Both the position numbers and the translations under genes were made by a program. The notes under the pieces were generated by a model, which saw only the letters and a list, made by a program, of their open reading frames with translations, ran no database searches and was not told where the DNA came from. DNA of 64,000 nucleotides from Nodosilinea sp. P-1105 (GTDB lineage: Bacteria > Cyanobacteriota > Cyanobacteriia > Phormidesmidales > Phormidesmidaceae), in the NCBI RefSeq assembly GCF_012911975.1, contig NZ_SMDQ01000004.1, positions 62,001 through 126,000 on the forward strand, read 5' to 3'. This document shows, one piece after another, positions 17,301-26,585 of the stretch (the first letter of the stretch is position 1; every line of letters begins with the position of its first letter).

Positions 17301-17379
17301 AGGGCACCACCAGCAGCAGCCGCAGCGGCAAGTGTCTAAAGGTTGACCGAAACATGGACTTCGGCAGGCGCGTACCCAT
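14341..17379 (-). CDS. Membrane-bound diguanylate cyclase/phosphodiesterase (Cache-HAMP-PAS-GGDEF-EAL)
   Basis: A 1012-residue c-di-GMP enzyme. A transmembrane helix (about 20-45) leads into a large periplasmic dCache-like sensor with VTQTRPWYLAAEQ and AVPTSMPVYG. A second helix (about 352-372) is followed by HAMP, a coiled segment and a PAS domain (VFRLIAENMSDLVCLHTATG). The cyclase motif is intact (RLGGDEFIVLL), with an RPSD product-inhibition site five residues upstream. The EAL domain is also complete: EALVRW, SINLSPLQL, LEITEG, DDFGTGYSSLSYL, LKIDRSF, AEGIET. Both activities are therefore possible, and the sensor or PAS domain may choose between them. It is convergent with the c-di-AMP-controlled operon. 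Confidence 0.93.
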   Translation of the reverse strand: MGTRLPKSMFRSTFRHLPLRLLLVVPFVLQVTAAVGLTGWVSIRHGQQAVNDVASQLRDSVSHRIQYQLEDFVTVPHLVNQLNHDAMVLGQLDPDDPDALFRHFLQQAHTFESVASIFFGHANGEFIGHGYLGSDQHQHMRGGPSLGGDIRFTVVDHDGQGLGVTNVAPGWVTQTRPWYLAAEQAGQPVWGEIFPYHAFPMLAVPTSMPVYGENRELIGVFGNNFFLPQISDFLADIQVSDRGQAYIIERSGLLVASSTLPQPYEIVDGQPRRLYSITSPDPLIKASSQFLMRAYGGMFEDVHTSTQFEFPLDGQRQFMQVVPFQDPQGLDWLIVVVMPESDFMAQIEANKRNTIALCALALAVAIASGLVTSRWIVGPIQAFSQASQAIARGDLDQQVSHTGLKELEGLALAFNTMAVRLESSFNALRRSKVELEIANAEINQQAEVFRLIAENMSDLVCLHTATGEYVYVSPSAEWLLGYPPRALFGKHPCELVHPADQSLCHPEQSPQVLAGVTSVVTYRMRHQLGHYIWVETFTRPILDDNGTVLQLQTAARDVTETMRMRRQLEHDAFHDSLTGLPNRKLLEQRLDLSLRRTWAHPSYQFALLFIDLDRFKVINDSLGHLIGDELLIEMASRLQSAVRPSDMVVRLGGDEFIVLLDDICDKDAAIRHTKRILAALRQPLQLSSHEIYITVSIGLVLGTAEHQAADDLVRDADIAMYRAKANGRDNFAVFDSSMHQRAMDRMSLETDLRRTLLDNPQNFEVYYQPIIDLRTLAIQGFEALVRWRHPQRGLVSPAEFIPIAEETGLIVPLSQSLMAVACHQLKQWQTTFPQAQNLTVSINLSPLQLHDVGLLEDVDRILQTTGLPPKSLVLEITEGMLIGNVDETLAVLQALQKRSIAISIDDFGTGYSSLSYLYKFPIDHLKIDRSFVSQMQSSPHHRKIVATIVTLAHQLGFQAIAEGIETQDQVSTLKMLQCDYGQGYWFSHPQPAADMEVWIGKALAHYRPGSVA

Positions 17380-17476
17380 GGACCAGAAATGTCAGTAGTT
17401 ATTGTCTAGTATTCCTGTTTTCGGCCAAAACTAAAGAAGGCGACACCAGTCGTCATGTAAATCGCAGGGTCCAGAC

Positions 17477-18655
17477 TTAGCCGAGTCGGTCTTTGACAAA
17501 TGCTTCCAGGCGATCCATCCCGGCCAAAATTGTTTCCATATCCGTGGCGTAGGAGATGCGAATTGTACCTTCGGAACCAAAGGCGCTGCCGGGAATGGTG
17601 GCCACGTAGTGTTCGTCCAGCAGCTGGGTACAAAAGTCCAGGGAGGAAAGACCTACGGGCTGGATATCCACATACAGGTAAAAGGCTCCCTGAGGCGCCC
17701 CACAGCTGAGCCCAGGAATACTACGACAGCGCTGAATAATGGCCTGGCGGCGCTCGGCAAAGGCCTGCCCCATAGTTGCTACACAGTCTTGGGGACCTTC
17801 TAAGGCAGCGATCGCCCCGTATTGGGCAAAGGTACAGACATTCGAGGTGCTGTGGCTTTGCAGGGTACTCACCGCTTTAATCAATTCCGCTGGCCCGGCC
17901 AGGTAGCCTACCCGCCAGCCGGTCATGGAATAGGCCTTGGCAAAGCCATTGCTAATGATGGTGTGCTCAAAGGCGGCGGGGGAAACAGCCCCAATACTCA
18001 GGTGGGTGGCCCCATCGTAGAGAATTTTTTCGTAGATTTCGTCGGACACCACCCAAATGTCAGCCTTGACCACCACATCCGCCAGCGCTTTAATTTCTTC
18101 TGGGGCGTACACCATGCCGGTGGGGTTCGAGGGAGAGTTGAGCACAAACAGCTTGGTTTTGGGGGTAATCGCCTGGCGCAGCTGTTCCGGAGTAATGCGA
18201 TAGCCCTGATCAGCAGTGGTGGGCACAATTACCGGGATGCCCCCCGCTAAGGTCACCATTTCTGGGTAGCTGACCCAGTAGGGGGCCGGAATAATCACCT
18301 CATCGCCGGGCTCAATCAGGGCCATGATCAAACCATAGAGGGAATGCTTGCCGCCGTTGGTGACAATGATGTTCTCGGGGCCATAGCAGAGGTCGTTGTC
18401 CGTTTGCAGCTTGTTGGCAATGGCTTGCCGCAGGGCCGGTTCCCCGGCCGCAGGGCCATAGCGGGTTTTTCCCTGGTCCAATGCCGCCTTGGCTGCCGCT
18501 TTGATATGGTCAGGGGTGTCAAAGTCCGGTTCCCCAGCGCTAAAACTGCACACCGGCAAACCGTCCGCCTTCATGACTTTGGCCTTAGCAGAAATCGCCA
18601 GGGTCATGGACGGCGTCACCTGGGTAACGCGGTTTGCCAAAGCTAATGGGGGCAT
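17477..18655 (-). CDS. aspC: Aspartate aminotransferase (class I PLP enzyme)
   Basis: Transfers the amino group between aspartate and 2-oxoglutarate. The 392-residue chain has the AspAT subgroup I features: [18 protein letters not shown] near the N-terminus, [45 protein letters not shown], and the PLP lysine in [21 protein letters not shown] chose the ATG at 18655 because GAGG lies 7 nt upstream; an upstream GTG is too close. It is probably monocistronic. Members of this subgroup sometimes also act on prephenate, which cannot be excluded. Confidence 0.9.
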   Translation of the reverse strand: MPPLALANRVTQVTPSMTLAISAKAKVMKADGLPVCSFSAGEPDFDTPDHIKAAAKAALDQGKTRYGPAAGEPALRQAIANKLQTDNDLCYGPENIIVTNGGKHSLYGLIMALIEPGDEVIIPAPYWVSYPEMVTLAGGIPVIVPTTADQGYRITPEQLRQAITPKTKLFVLNSPSNPTGMVYAPEEIKALADVVVKADIWVVSDEIYEKILYDGATHLSIGAVSPAAFEHTIISNGFAKAYSMTGWRVGYLAGPAELIKAVSTLQSHSTSNVCTFAQYGAIAALEGPQDCVATMGQAFAERRQAIIQRCRSIPGLSCGAPQGAFYLYVDIQPVGLSSLDFCTQLLDEHYVATIPGSAFGSEGTIRISYATDMETILAGMDRLEAFVKDRLG

Positions 18656-18800
18656 AGCCACACCTCAACCAGAACTAGACAACGGGGGATAGGGGATATC
18701 TCACCTAGGGTAGATCGTTCTGGGGCGTTCTATTGTGGTTTTTCTCTGACATAGGGGAGTGGGGGAGATGGGGAGATGGGGGGATGGGGAGATGGGGAGG

Positions 18801-18857
18801 TTTTGGATTTTGGATTTTGAATTGTTGAAATCGTAGGGTGCATTAGCGGTCGGGGTC
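18801..18857 (+). repeat. 57-bp direct repeat, copy 1
   Basis: Identical to 18906-18962. It begins TTTTGGATTTTGGATTTTGA and ends AGGGTGCATTAGCGGTCGGG plus GTC. Confidence 0.95.
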
Positions 18858-18905
18858 GGGGCCTTGGTGGTCAACCTGGGGCCGCAATGCACCGGTCGGG
18901 GGAGA

Positions 18906-18962
18906 TTTTGGATTTTGGATTTTGAATTGTTGAAATCGTAGGGTGCATTAGCGGTCGGGGTC
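18906..18962 (+). repeat. 57-bp direct repeat, copy 2
   Basis: Exact second copy, offset 105 bp. Perfect identity points to a recent local duplication. Confidence 0.95.
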
Positions 18963-19050
18963 TGGGGCGATCGCAGGTCATTCAGCCCACCGCCGTACCC
19001 ACGGCTGGCGGTCGTTTGACGCAGATGGATTCCTCAAAGGTAAGGATGAC

Positions 19051-19139
19051 GTAGGGGCGGACCCATGTGTCCGCCCTGGCGAGCAATTTGGCAATCCGTA
19101 AGTGGACCCATGTGTCCGCCCTGACGAGGAATTGGGCGA
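19051..19139 (+). repeat. Two direct copies of the GGACCCATGTGTCCGCCC element
   Basis: GGACCCATGTGTCCGCCCTG starts at 19059 and again at 19104, each followed by a near-identical CGAG(C/G)AATTTGGGC tail. In the first copy GGGCGGA and TCCGCCC form a hairpin. Related single copies lie at 6214 and 61198. Confidence 0.75.
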
Positions 19140-19144
19140 TGGCT

Positions 19145-20059
19145 TCATTGCAAAGCATGGTGCTGGTGCCAATGGCGAGCAATGTCCACCCGGCGGCAGA
19201 TCCAAACGCGATCGTGCCCCTGCACATAGTCCAAAAACCGGGCCAACGCCGCTGTGCGACCGGGCCGCCCGGCAAGGCGACAGTGCAGGCCAATACTCAT
19301 CATTTTGGGAGCCTCCTGACCTTCGCCATAAAGGGTGTCAAAGGCATCCCGCAGATAGGTAAAAAACTGGTCCCCCGAGTTGAACCCAGCGTAGGTGGCG
19401 AAGCGCATGTCGTTGTTGTCGAGGGTGTAGGGAATCACCAGGTGTGGCTTACCGTAGTCGGTGACCCAGTAGGGCAGGTCATCGGCATAGCTATCGGCAT
19501 CGTAGAGAAAGCCTCCTTCTGCTACTACCAGGGCCCGGGTGTTGGGGCTGTTGCGCCCCTGGTAAAACCCTAGGGGACGAGTACCCGCCACCTGGGTGTG
19601 AATGTTAATGGCTTGGCGAATGTGCTCCCGCTCGGTGTCAGCCCCGACATATTGATAATCAATCCAGCGGTAGCCGTGACTGGCGATTTCCCAGTCAGCG
19701 TCTACCATGGCGGCCACAGCCTCGGGGTTGCGGGCCATGGCCATGGCCACAGCATAGACGGTGACGGGTAGCCCCCGGCTGGTGAACAGCCGGTGTAGTC
19801 GCCAGAACCCAGCCCGACTGCCGTATTCGTACATCGACTCCATGTTCATGTTGCGCACCCCCGGCAGGGGGGCCGCCCCCACGGTTTCAGATAAAAAGGC
19901 TTCGGAAGCGCGATCGCCATGCAGGATGCAGTTTTCCCCCCCTTCTTCGTAGTTGATTACAAACTGTACGGCAATGCGGGCATCCCCAGGCCACTGGGGC
20001 TGGGGCGGGTGGGCACCGTAGCCGATCAGGTCACGGGGGTAAGCGGGGTCTAAGGTCAT
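19145..20059 (-). CDS. puuE: Allantoinase of the PuuE (polysaccharide-deacetylase-like) family
   Basis: Predicted to hydrolyse allantoin to allantoate in purine degradation. The 304-residue chain has the family N-terminus (PRDLIGYGAHPPQPQWPGDA), VQFVINYEEGGENCILHGD, YEYGSRAGFWRLHRLF, ASHGYRWIDYQYV with the His, TRPLGFYQGRNSPNT, LPYWVTDYGKPHLVIPYT, and a late MMSIGLHCRLAGRPGR. These are the signature blocks of the PuuE group rather than of the classical zinc amidohydrolase allantoinase. No urate-oxidation or ureidoglycolate genes are next to it. A HIP1 site lies just upstream of the ATG. Confidence 0.88.
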   Translation of the reverse strand: MTLDPAYPRDLIGYGAHPPQPQWPGDARIAVQFVINYEEGGENCILHGDRASEAFLSETVGAAPLPGVRNMNMESMYEYGSRAGFWRLHRLFTSRGLPVTVYAVAMAMARNPEAVAAMVDADWEIASHGYRWIDYQYVGADTEREHIRQAINIHTQVAGTRPLGFYQGRNSPNTRALVVAEGGFLYDADSYADDLPYWVTDYGKPHLVIPYTLDNNDMRFATYAGFNSGDQFFTYLRDAFDTLYGEGQEAPKMMSIGLHCRLAGRPGRTAALARFLDYVQGHDRVWICRRVDIARHWHQHHALQ

Positions 20060-20185
20060 GGCGATCGCCTTTAGTTGGCCAGGAAAAAATCACAATGGAG
20101 GCCATTTTACGGGGGATTTGGGGTCAGGTCTATGGGCAAACTATGGATCCCCTCAGGTCGGTTTACCGGAAATAACTGGTTTTTT

Positions 20186-20191
20186 TTGACA
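20186..20191 (+). promoter_or_regulatory. Possible -35 element of cysH
   Basis: TTGACA after a T-tract, with TATGAT at 20214-20219. The 22-nt spacing is longer than usual and a HIP1-like site lies between, so the assignment is weak. Confidence 0.25.
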
Positions 20192-20302
20192 AAATTGTGC
20201 GATCGCAGTCATCTATGATCTAAAGATGGTCTACTGTCGGACTATGGGGGATGATGTATGTCATCCCGTCGTCCCGTTGCCCAGGTTCAAAGGAGTAACC
20301 CC

Positions 20303-21079
20303 ATGTCACATGCCGCCCTACTGCACGGCAAGAGGCAGGTGAGTCCTGTGCTCGATTTAAAATCGATTAATCGAGACTTGGGGGATGCCGATGCCACCAG
20401 TCTGGTGCGCTGGGGCTACGACACCTTTGGTGAGGGCCTGGTGATGAGCACCAGCTTCGGCATTCAGTCGGCGGTGATGCTGCACCTAGTCACCCAAGTG
20501 GTGCCCCAAATCCCGGTGATCTGGGTTGATACCGGTTACCTGCCGGTGGAGACCTATCGCTTCGCCGATGACCTGACCCAGCGGCTGAACCTCAACCTCA
20601 AGGTCTATCAATCTGCCCTCAGCCCGGCCCGCATGGAAGCCCTCTACGGCAAGCTGTGGGAACAGCATGACGTGGAGGCCCTCAACCGCTATGACCAAAT
20701 CCGCAAGGTAGAACCCATGCAGCGGGCCCTGGCAGAACTGGGGGCTACCGCCTGGTTGACGGGTCTGCGGGCCGACCAAACCGACCACCGCAAATCCCTG
20801 GACCGCATTGGCCAGCAGGGGGGGCTGTATAAGTTGCTGCCGATCCTGCGCTGGTCCTCGAAAGACGTGTATCAGTATCTGACGGCCCACGATTTGCCTT
20901 ACCACCCCCTGTTTGACCAGGGCTATGTATCCGTGGGTGACTGGCACTCCAGCCGCCCGATTACCGCCGATGATGACAATGAACGGGATACCCGCTTCAA
21001 GGGGTTAAAGCAGGAATGTGGTCTGCACCTGCCCCAGTCCCCCGAAGAAGCCGCCAGTTTGGACTCCAGTTCGCTTTAG
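20303..21079 (+). CDS. cysH: Phosphoadenylyl-sulfate reductase
   Basis: Reduces PAPS to sulfite with thioredoxin in assimilatory sulfate reduction. The 258-residue protein has the expected order: [14 protein letters not shown] (PP-loop region), [48 protein letters not shown], and the catalytic C-terminal ECGLH. There are no additional Cys-Cys pairs for an iron-sulfur cluster, so this is the PAPS rather than the APS form. AAGGAG lies 7 nt before the ATG at 20303. Its stop overlaps the end of convergent murJ by 4 bp. Confidence 0.93.
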   Translation: MSHAALLHGKRQVSPVLDLKSINRDLGDADATSLVRWGYDTFGEGLVMSTSFGIQSAVMLHLVTQVVPQIPVIWVDTGYLPVETYRFADDLTQRLNLNLKVYQSALSPARMEALYGKLWEQHDVEALNRYDQIRKVEPMQRALAELGATAWLTGLRADQTDHRKSLDRIGQQGGLYKLLPILRWSSKDVYQYLTAHDLPYHPLFDQGYVSVGDWHSSRPITADDDNERDTRFKGLKQECGLHLPQSPEEAASLDSSSL

Positions 21080-22683
21080 CGGCGTAAAAACCGCTGCTTG
21101 AGGCGATCGGCTAATTGGTTGGCTTCAGGGATGGGTAAGGCCAGCGCCCCGGCCACAAACACCAGTAGCCCCAAGCTGCCAGGGACGATCAGTTGCAGCA
21201 ACAATATCCCCAGTCCTTCGGTACCGAGCCAAGTCTCTAGCCCTTGCAGGGTGGCCCAGGCGGCGGTACCGGCGATCGCGCTTAAACCGGCCAGAGTGGC
21301 GATCGCGCCCCCCCAGTTCACCAGGGGCAGCCCCCCCAGCCGCCGGTGCAAAATCGCCACCAGCGCCAGGGTAGAAAACACATTCACCCCCACCGTAGCC
21401 AGCACCAGGCCTGGGGCGCCCAGCCAGCGGATAAAGATAAAATCCAGTCCCCCATTCAGCACAATGTTGACCAGGCTGATGCGAAAGGGGGTCTGGCCAT
21501 CGCCGATCGCATAGAACACCCGCACCAGCACATCCCGGGCCAGGTAGACAAACATGCCAATGCCATAGACCATCAGCAGCGAGGTCACCAGAATCGAGGC
21601 GTCCTGGTCAAAGGCCCCCCGTTCATAAATGATCCGCACGATGGGCAGGGCCAGCACCACAAACATCGCCCCCAGGGGCAGCATGGTCAGGGCAGTAAAT
21701 AACAGGCTTTGGCGGATGCGGGTCTTGAGTTCGGGCCAATGCTCAGGGGCGGCCAGGCGAGCAAATATCGGTAAAAACGGTACCAAAATCACATTGGAAA
21801 TAATGCCCAGGGGGGTTTGGACCAGCAGGTTGGCATAGTTTAGCCCCGCCGCCGTGCCCGGAATAAACGAGGCAAAAAACAGATCGGTAAACAGGTTAAT
21901 TTGCAGCATCCCCGAGGCCAGGGTCGCCGGTATCAGCACCCGAAACACCGCTTTCACCCCCGGAATGGACCAGTCAAACCGCAGCCGCAGCCGCCCCAGC
22001 CCCGATCGCCACAGGGCCGGAATTTGCGCCAGCCACTGTAAAAAAGCACCGCTGAGGGTACTGGCCGCCAGCACCGCCCCCCCTAGTAGATAGAACTCGG
22101 GACTGGTGATGTCTCCGCCAATCACGGCATAGAGCAGCCCCAACCCCAGCAGCACCGCCCCGCTGGAAAAGATCGGGCTAATGGACGGTAGCCAAAACTG
22201 ACTGTCAGCGTTGAGCGCCCCAAAGCCAATGCCAATTAGCCCCGCCAGCATCGCCATGGGGGACATAATCCGCAGCTGCAATACGGCAATGTCCCGGGCC
22301 ACCGGTTCTAGCTGACCCAGGCCAGGGGCAATGGTGTCGATGATTGGCCCCGCCAGGGCAAACAGCAGCAGCGACACCCCCAGCAGCAGCAGCCCCACCA
22401 GGGTATTGATCGCCTCGATCAGCTTAGCGGTGTCCTTGCGGTCCTGGCGCGCCACCACACTAACGATCGCACTGTGGAAAGGACCATTGATGCCCCCCAG
22501 CAAGATCAACAAAAATCCAGGAATAATGTAGGCAAAACTATAGGCATCGGCCACCGGCCCCACCGCAAAGGCCGCCCCGATCGCCTGCTGGCGAAACAGC
22601 CCAAAGAATTTGCTGATCAGGGTGGCGATCGCCACAATGCCAGCGATATTGGCCAATGAACGGGTTGGTTTAGAATCTGACAC
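21076..22683 (-). CDS. murJ: Lipid II flippase MurJ (MviN family)
   Basis: Flips the peptidoglycan precursor lipid II across the plasma membrane. The 535-residue protein has about 14 hydrophobic segments and the family N-terminus [30 protein letters not shown], then [16 protein letters not shown] and [19 protein letters not shown]. The predicted start is GTG at 22683, preceded by GAGG. It overlaps convergent cysH by 4 bp. Confidence 0.93.
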   Translation of the reverse strand: MSDSKPTRSLANIAGIVAIATLISKFFGLFRQQAIGAAFAVGPVADAYSFAYIIPGFLLILLGGINGPFHSAIVSVVARQDRKDTAKLIEAINTLVGLLLLGVSLLLFALAGPIIDTIAPGLGQLEPVARDIAVLQLRIMSPMAMLAGLIGIGFGALNADSQFWLPSISPIFSSGAVLLGLGLLYAVIGGDITSPEFYLLGGAVLAASTLSGAFLQWLAQIPALWRSGLGRLRLRFDWSIPGVKAVFRVLIPATLASGMLQINLFTDLFFASFIPGTAAGLNYANLLVQTPLGIISNVILVPFLPIFARLAAPEHWPELKTRIRQSLLFTALTMLPLGAMFVVLALPIVRIIYERGAFDQDASILVTSLLMVYGIGMFVYLARDVLVRVFYAIGDGQTPFRISLVNIVLNGGLDFIFIRWLGAPGLVLATVGVNVFSTLALVAILHRRLGGLPLVNWGGAIATLAGLSAIAGTAAWATLQGLETWLGTEGLGILLLQLIVPGSLGLLVFVAGALALPIPEANQLADRLKQRFLRR

Positions 22684-22794
22684 AGGGCCTCACACCATTC
22701 GGGCTGCACTCAAACCATTCCCCATTTAACTGCATAACGGCAGCAGCACTGGCGATCGCCGTCATAGAATAATGCTGTTGCAGTGGGTACCACC

Positions 22795-23271
22795 ATGACG
22801 GCCCCCGACGCCACCCCCCCATCAGCCAATCTTTACGAGCAAGACTTTTATGCCTGGAGTCAGCACCAGGCTGATTTACTCCGCCGTCAGCAGTGGCACC
22901 ACATTGACCTGCCCAATTTAATTGAGGAGATTGAATCGTTGGGGAAGCAGCAGCGCCAGGAGCTTCGCAACCGACTCAGCGTCTTGATCGGGCATCTGCT
23001 GAAATGGGAATACCAACCCCATCGGCGCAGCCGCAGTTGGCTAGCGACCCTACGAGTGCAGCGCCGCGACATCCTCCGCCTGCTTAACGACAATCCCAGC
23101 CTGAAAGCCTACCTGGAGCAGGCGTTGACTGAAGCCTATGCCAATGCCCGAGATTTAGCCATGGGGGACACAGACTTACCCGCCTCAACCTTTCCAGCAG
23201 AGTGCCCCTATGCCTTAACACAGGTGTTAGCCGACAGTTTTTTCCCTGGGGAACCCAGCGATTTAAGTTAG
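22795..23271 (+). CDS. DUF29 family protein
   Basis: A 158-residue protein of the DUF29 family, abundant in cyanobacteria. It has LYEQDFYAWSQHQADLLRRQ, then LPNLIEEIESLGKQQRQELRNRLSVLIGHLLKWEYQP, then RSRSWLATLRVQR, and a C-terminal FPAECPYALTQVLADSFFPG. It is soluble and helical. The biological function of the family is not known; some members neighbour mobile or toxin-like genes, but no partner is seen here. The ATG at 22795 is preferred over the GTG at 22783. Confidence 0.85.
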   Translation: MTAPDATPPSANLYEQDFYAWSQHQADLLRRQQWHHIDLPNLIEEIESLGKQQRQELRNRLSVLIGHLLKWEYQPHRRSRSWLATLRVQRRDILRLLNDNPSLKAYLEQALTEAYANARDLAMGDTDLPASTFPAECPYALTQVLADSFFPGEPSDLS

Positions 23272-23483
23272 GACACATCCGATAAAGGGCGCCCCTGCTT
23301 CAAGTCAGCCAGTATTGCCCCCGTAGGGCATTGTCCACCGCTGGAGAGTAGGTAGCCCGAGATGTCGCATTCCTGAAGACCTTTGGGAGCACATTTCTAT
23401 TAACACAGCGCAATGGTTAGGTTCCAGAGGCCGGGGTTTGCTAGGCTTAATGGTGTACTTGTCCCCATTGCCCGTCGTTACCC

Positions 23484-24005
23484 ATGCCAAGAACCCAACG
23501 CAACGACAACTTCATCGACAAATCCTTCACCGTCATGGCCGACATGATCCTCAAGATGATGCCAGCCAAAAAGAACGAAAAGGAAGCCTTTGCCTACTAC
23601 CGAGATGGCATGTCAGCCCAGGCGGATGGGGAATATGCCGAGGCCATGGAAAATTACCGCGAAGCCCTAACCCTAGAAGAAGACCCCTACGACAAAAGCT
23701 TTATTCTCTACAATATGGGGCTGATCCACGCCAGCAATGGGGAACACGAGGTGGCCCTAGAAAAGTACCAAGCTGCCTTAGAGCTCAACCCCCGCATGTG
23801 TCAGGCGTTGAACAACATTGCCGTGATTTACCACTACAAGGGTGAGCAGGCCGAAGCCAGCGGCGACAACGACGCCGCCGAAACCTGGTTTGACGAAGCG
23901 GCCCGCTACTGGTTGGAAGCGGTTAGCATCGCTCCGAACAACTACATTGAGGCCCAAAACTGGATGAAGAACACTGGCCGCATGAAGAACGACGTGTTCT
24001 TCTAG
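23484..24005 (+). CDS. ycf3: Photosystem I assembly protein Ycf3
   Basis: A TPR protein needed to assemble photosystem I at the thylakoid surface. The 173-residue chain opens with [20 protein letters not shown], the conserved Ycf3 start, followed by three TPR units ([56 protein letters not shown]). It ends [15 protein letters not shown]. The length equals the family norm. It is convergent with nadK, 6 bp apart. This gene is diagnostic of oxygenic phototrophs. Confidence 0.97.
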   Translation: MPRTQRNDNFIDKSFTVMADMILKMMPAKKNEKEAFAYYRDGMSAQADGEYAEAMENYREALTLEEDPYDKSFILYNMGLIHASNGEHEVALEKYQAALELNPRMCQALNNIAVIYHYKGEQAEASGDNDAAETWFDEAARYWLEAVSIAPNNYIEAQNWMKNTGRMKNDVFF

Positions 24006-24011
24006 GGCGGC

Positions 24012-24929
24012 TCAGGGCAGTTCCACCGAGGTGGGTTTGGCAATATGGGGGAGCCCCCAGCCCAGCTTTTCCCGCAGCACTTTGAAAAACTCAGGCGATC
24101 GCAGTCGAATGAACCGAGCACTGTAGGGGGCACGACAGGTGCTGACCCAGTCCTCTGGCATCACATAGCAGCCTGCATTGCCATCCACAATCATCACCAA
24201 CGGGTCCGTGTTGGCCGAATGAATACTCACGGGTTCGTGGTCAGGAAACACCAGCCCCCGCGAGGCCAGGGAGTGGGGGCAAATGGGAATTAGCTGGGTC
24301 ACAGATACCCCCGGGGTAATCACCGGCCCCCCCGCAGACAGGGAGTAGGCCGTAGAACCGGTGGGGGTAGAAATAATAATGCCGTCAGCCGCGATATCCA
24401 CTGGCGAGTGATGACCAATGCCCACCTCAAAGTGGCACATGCTGGTCAGGGGCTCTCGGTGCAGCACCATTTCATTCAAGCACAGGGCTTCCCAAATCAG
24501 GGTTTGATGGTGAAACAGCTTGACCGCCAGCATGGCCCGCTCTTCGACCTGGAAATCTCCTGCTAAAACCTGGTCAAGGGCCTGGGGCAGCTGGTTGAGA
24601 TAGGTTTCTGTCAAAAAGCCCATGTGGCCGGTGTTGACCGTGAGCAGGGGAACCCCAATCGGGGCAATCTGGCGAAACGCCGAGAGCACGGTGCCATCGC
24701 CCCCCAGCACCAGGGCAAACAGCATATCCTCGTCAAATTCTGGGGGCACCAGGCTGTCTAAAGGGGTATGACACAGGGGGCGCTCGGGGCTAGAGTAGCC
24801 CAAAATACCACCTACACCGGTAGCCAAGCTGACATCATAGCCAAGGGCGGTCAGCTTGTCTTGCCATTCAAGGGCAGCCTGCTGAGCCACTGGCTTAATG
24901 TCGTTGTAGATAATGCCGACCTTGGGCAC
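24012..24929 (-). CDS. nadK: NAD(+) kinase
   Basis: Phosphorylates NAD to NADP. The 305-residue protein has the invariant [11 protein letters not shown] motif, [10 protein letters not shown], the NE pair in [11 protein letters not shown], and the DG...[16 protein letters not shown] block that forms the NAD site. The start is GTG at 24929 ([10 protein letters not shown]). Cyanobacteria usually have two nadK paralogues; which one this is cannot be told. Confidence 0.95.
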   Translation of the reverse strand: MPKVGIIYNDIKPVAQQAALEWQDKLTALGYDVSLATGVGGILGYSSPERPLCHTPLDSLVPPEFDEDMLFALVLGGDGTVLSAFRQIAPIGVPLLTVNTGHMGFLTETYLNQLPQALDQVLAGDFQVEERAMLAVKLFHHQTLIWEALCLNEMVLHREPLTSMCHFEVGIGHHSPVDIAADGIIISTPTGSTAYSLSAGGPVITPGVSVTQLIPICPHSLASRGLVFPDHEPVSIHSANTDPLVMIVDGNAGCYVMPEDWVSTCRAPYSARFIRLRSPEFFKVLREKLGWGLPHIAKPTSVELP

Positions 24930-25161
24930 AGGCGGTTTCCAATTGCTAATCGAGGGCAGGAGGTGTAGATAAAAAGGTGTCCCACACCTGTCAAGATACC
25001 GAACACACAGGGACAGATAACATTTGATGTCTCCTTAGGCTACCGTTTTTTCGCCTTGGGTTGAATAGTTGCCTAATGAAATTCTACCGATTGGTTACAA
25101 GCAAGTCTCTGCCCAACCCTTGATTCAGGATCAGGGGTAGACCAATTCTGACGGTACAGTT

Positions 25162-25494
25162 ATGGTACCTAGTAAGGTGCCGTTGTGTCGCCGTTTCGAG
25201 TTAACCCTAGACCTAGACCATTTCCTTGCATCCGTGACCATCCATCGACCTCAAACCACCGCCTATGTTCGCATTACCCATCAGTCTTGGACTCAGGGTC
25301 GGATTGAGGGAGAAGTGCGAGCAAATGCTTACGAATGGCAGTTTCAGTGGCGCTTTCGTCAAGGACACCTGCAAGTTGAACCATCCCTGGGCCGGGCGCT
25401 GATTCGCGAGCCCCTGAGCCGGTTTCTGGAACGGTTTGACTACCAGTTGGAACCAGGGGGAGATTATTCGTTTACGATTCGGGCCAAGCTGTAG
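25162..25494 (+). CDS. Conserved cyanobacterial protein, DUF3146-like
   Basis: A 110-residue soluble protein. The core TTAYVRITHQSWTQGRIEGE followed by WQFQWRFRQGHLQVEPSLGRAL and a final YQLEPGGDYSFTIRAKL matches my recollection of the cyanobacterial DUF3146 family; no function is known. The first 30 residues are more variable, so an internal start is possible. It is co-directional with nothing nearby. Confidence 0.7.
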   Translation: MVPSKVPLCRRFELTLDLDHFLASVTIHRPQTTAYVRITHQSWTQGRIEGEVRANAYEWQFQWRFRQGHLQVEPSLGRALIREPLSRFLERFDYQLEPGGDYSFTIRAKL

Positions 25495-25544
25495 GCGGGT
25501 TTGATCCCCTCCTAACCCACTCCACCCTCCCGGTACCCCTCCCA

Positions 25545-25617
25545 AGAGGGGACCCACCCCGCCCTCCGGGCATCCGGCACCCAACACCCGACACCCGGCA
25601 CCCAGCACCTATTCAAT
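25545..25617 (+). repeat. Short tandem CACCCGGCACCCAACAC-like repeat
   Basis: Several imperfect units such as GGCACCCAACACCCGACACC follow the DUF3146-like gene. Related words occur at 50976-50995 and 58853-58878. Confidence 0.6.
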
Positions 25618-25623
25618 AACGCC

Positions 25624-26337
25624 CTAGGCCCCAGCCTGCTGCAAGGGAAGTTGGTCAAACTGCTTCACTACTCGCCGTTCTGGGGCAAAGCCTGGGGTGC
25701 CGGGGCGCTGGATAGCACACACCTGCCAGCCCGCCTGTGCAGCGGCATCCAGTTCGCCAGGGTGGTCTGACAGAAACAGCAGTTCCTGGGGGGGAATGGC
25801 CAAGGTCCTGGCGATAATGCGGTAGGAATCGGGGTCTAGCTTGGGGCCGGTGGTGGTATCGAAATAGCCCTGCAGGCAAGGGGTAAGGTCACCAGCGGTG
25901 GTGTGGGCAAATAGGAGTTTTTGGGCCGCAATAGACCCCGATGAGTAGATGTAAATCGGGATGCTTTGCTGATGCCAACGGCTTAAGTAGTCGGCGGCAT
26001 CGTCATAGATGTGGCTGGTGTAAGCCCCAGTGCGGTAGCCCTCTGCCCAGATGATGCCTTGCAGGGTTTTCAGGGGAGTGACTTTTTGATCGGCTTTGGC
26101 CCAGGAGAGCAATTGGGCGATCGCATCGTCTAGCCCCAAATCAGGCTCCCCTACTTCATCCCGGACCTGGGCTAAAATGTCTTGCCCTGCTTTGGTTTCA
26201 GCAATTTGCCCCATCACCGCTGCAATCCGGGCTGTGGCATAGGGAAACAGGACGTTTTTGACAAAAGCGATATCGCTGGTGGTGCCCTCAATATCGCAAA
26301 CAATAGCTTGAATTGGGTGGCGATCGAATAGCAGCAT
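25624..26337 (-). CDS. mtnC: Enolase-phosphatase E1 (methionine salvage)
   Basis: A HAD-superfamily enzyme that enolises and dephosphorylates 2,3-diketo-5-methylthiopentyl-1-phosphate. The 237-residue chain has motif I in the MtnC form (VCDIEGTTSDIAFVKNVLFPY), the motif II serine in IYIYSSGSIAAQKLLF, and LLFLSDHPGELDAA for the last motif. I chose the ATG at 26337 because the longer frame only adds repeat-derived residues. It lies downstream of mtnB on the same strand, making a methionine-salvage unit. No mtnD or mtnA is visible in this window. Confidence 0.93.
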   Translation of the reverse strand: MLLFDRHPIQAIVCDIEGTTSDIAFVKNVLFPYATARIAAVMGQIAETKAGQDILAQVRDEVGEPDLGLDDAIAQLLSWAKADQKVTPLKTLQGIIWAEGYRTGAYTSHIYDDAADYLSRWHQQSIPIYIYSSGSIAAQKLLFAHTTAGDLTPCLQGYFDTTTGPKLDPDSYRIIARTLAIPPQELLFLSDHPGELDAAAQAGWQVCAIQRPGTPGFAPERRVVKQFDQLPLQQAGA

Positions 26338-26340
26338 AGG

Positions 26341-26395
26341 ACAGAAGGCAGAAGGCAAAAGGCAGAAGGCAAAAGGCAGAAGGCAAAAGGCAGAA
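26341..26395. repeat. Tandem GGCAGAAGGCAAAA repeat
   Basis: About four imperfect units of a 14-bp repeat lie directly upstream of the mtnC start, where they separate it from mtnB. The complement (CTGCCTTCTGCCTT) recurs at 47549-47565. Confidence 0.8.
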
Positions 26396-26585
26396 AATGA
26401 ATTCCCTGTCTTCCAAGGGTTCTAGTGTCAATAGGCTATGTGGGTTATGTCGGTTCTAATGTTCAGTCAAAACAATGACGGGAGATGTGATTTAGGGTTC
26501 ATGGTAAGCGGTTTAAGGCGAGCTGTGTACCGTAGACCGTGCACCGCAGACCCTGTTGCCCCATCACTTCTAGCTTGACAGACCC

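Larger units (their letters stand above)
18656..19144. other. Repeat-rich intergenic region
   Basis: No gene. It contains a GGGGAGATG purine tract (about 18755-18800), two copies of a 57-bp direct repeat, a GGTGCATT hairpin and two GGACCCATGTGTCCGCCC elements. Confidence 0.7.

Noticed and set aside
21076-21079. Overlap of cysH and murJ as a regulatory feature
   Set aside because: A 4-bp convergent stop overlap is common and carries no further signal.
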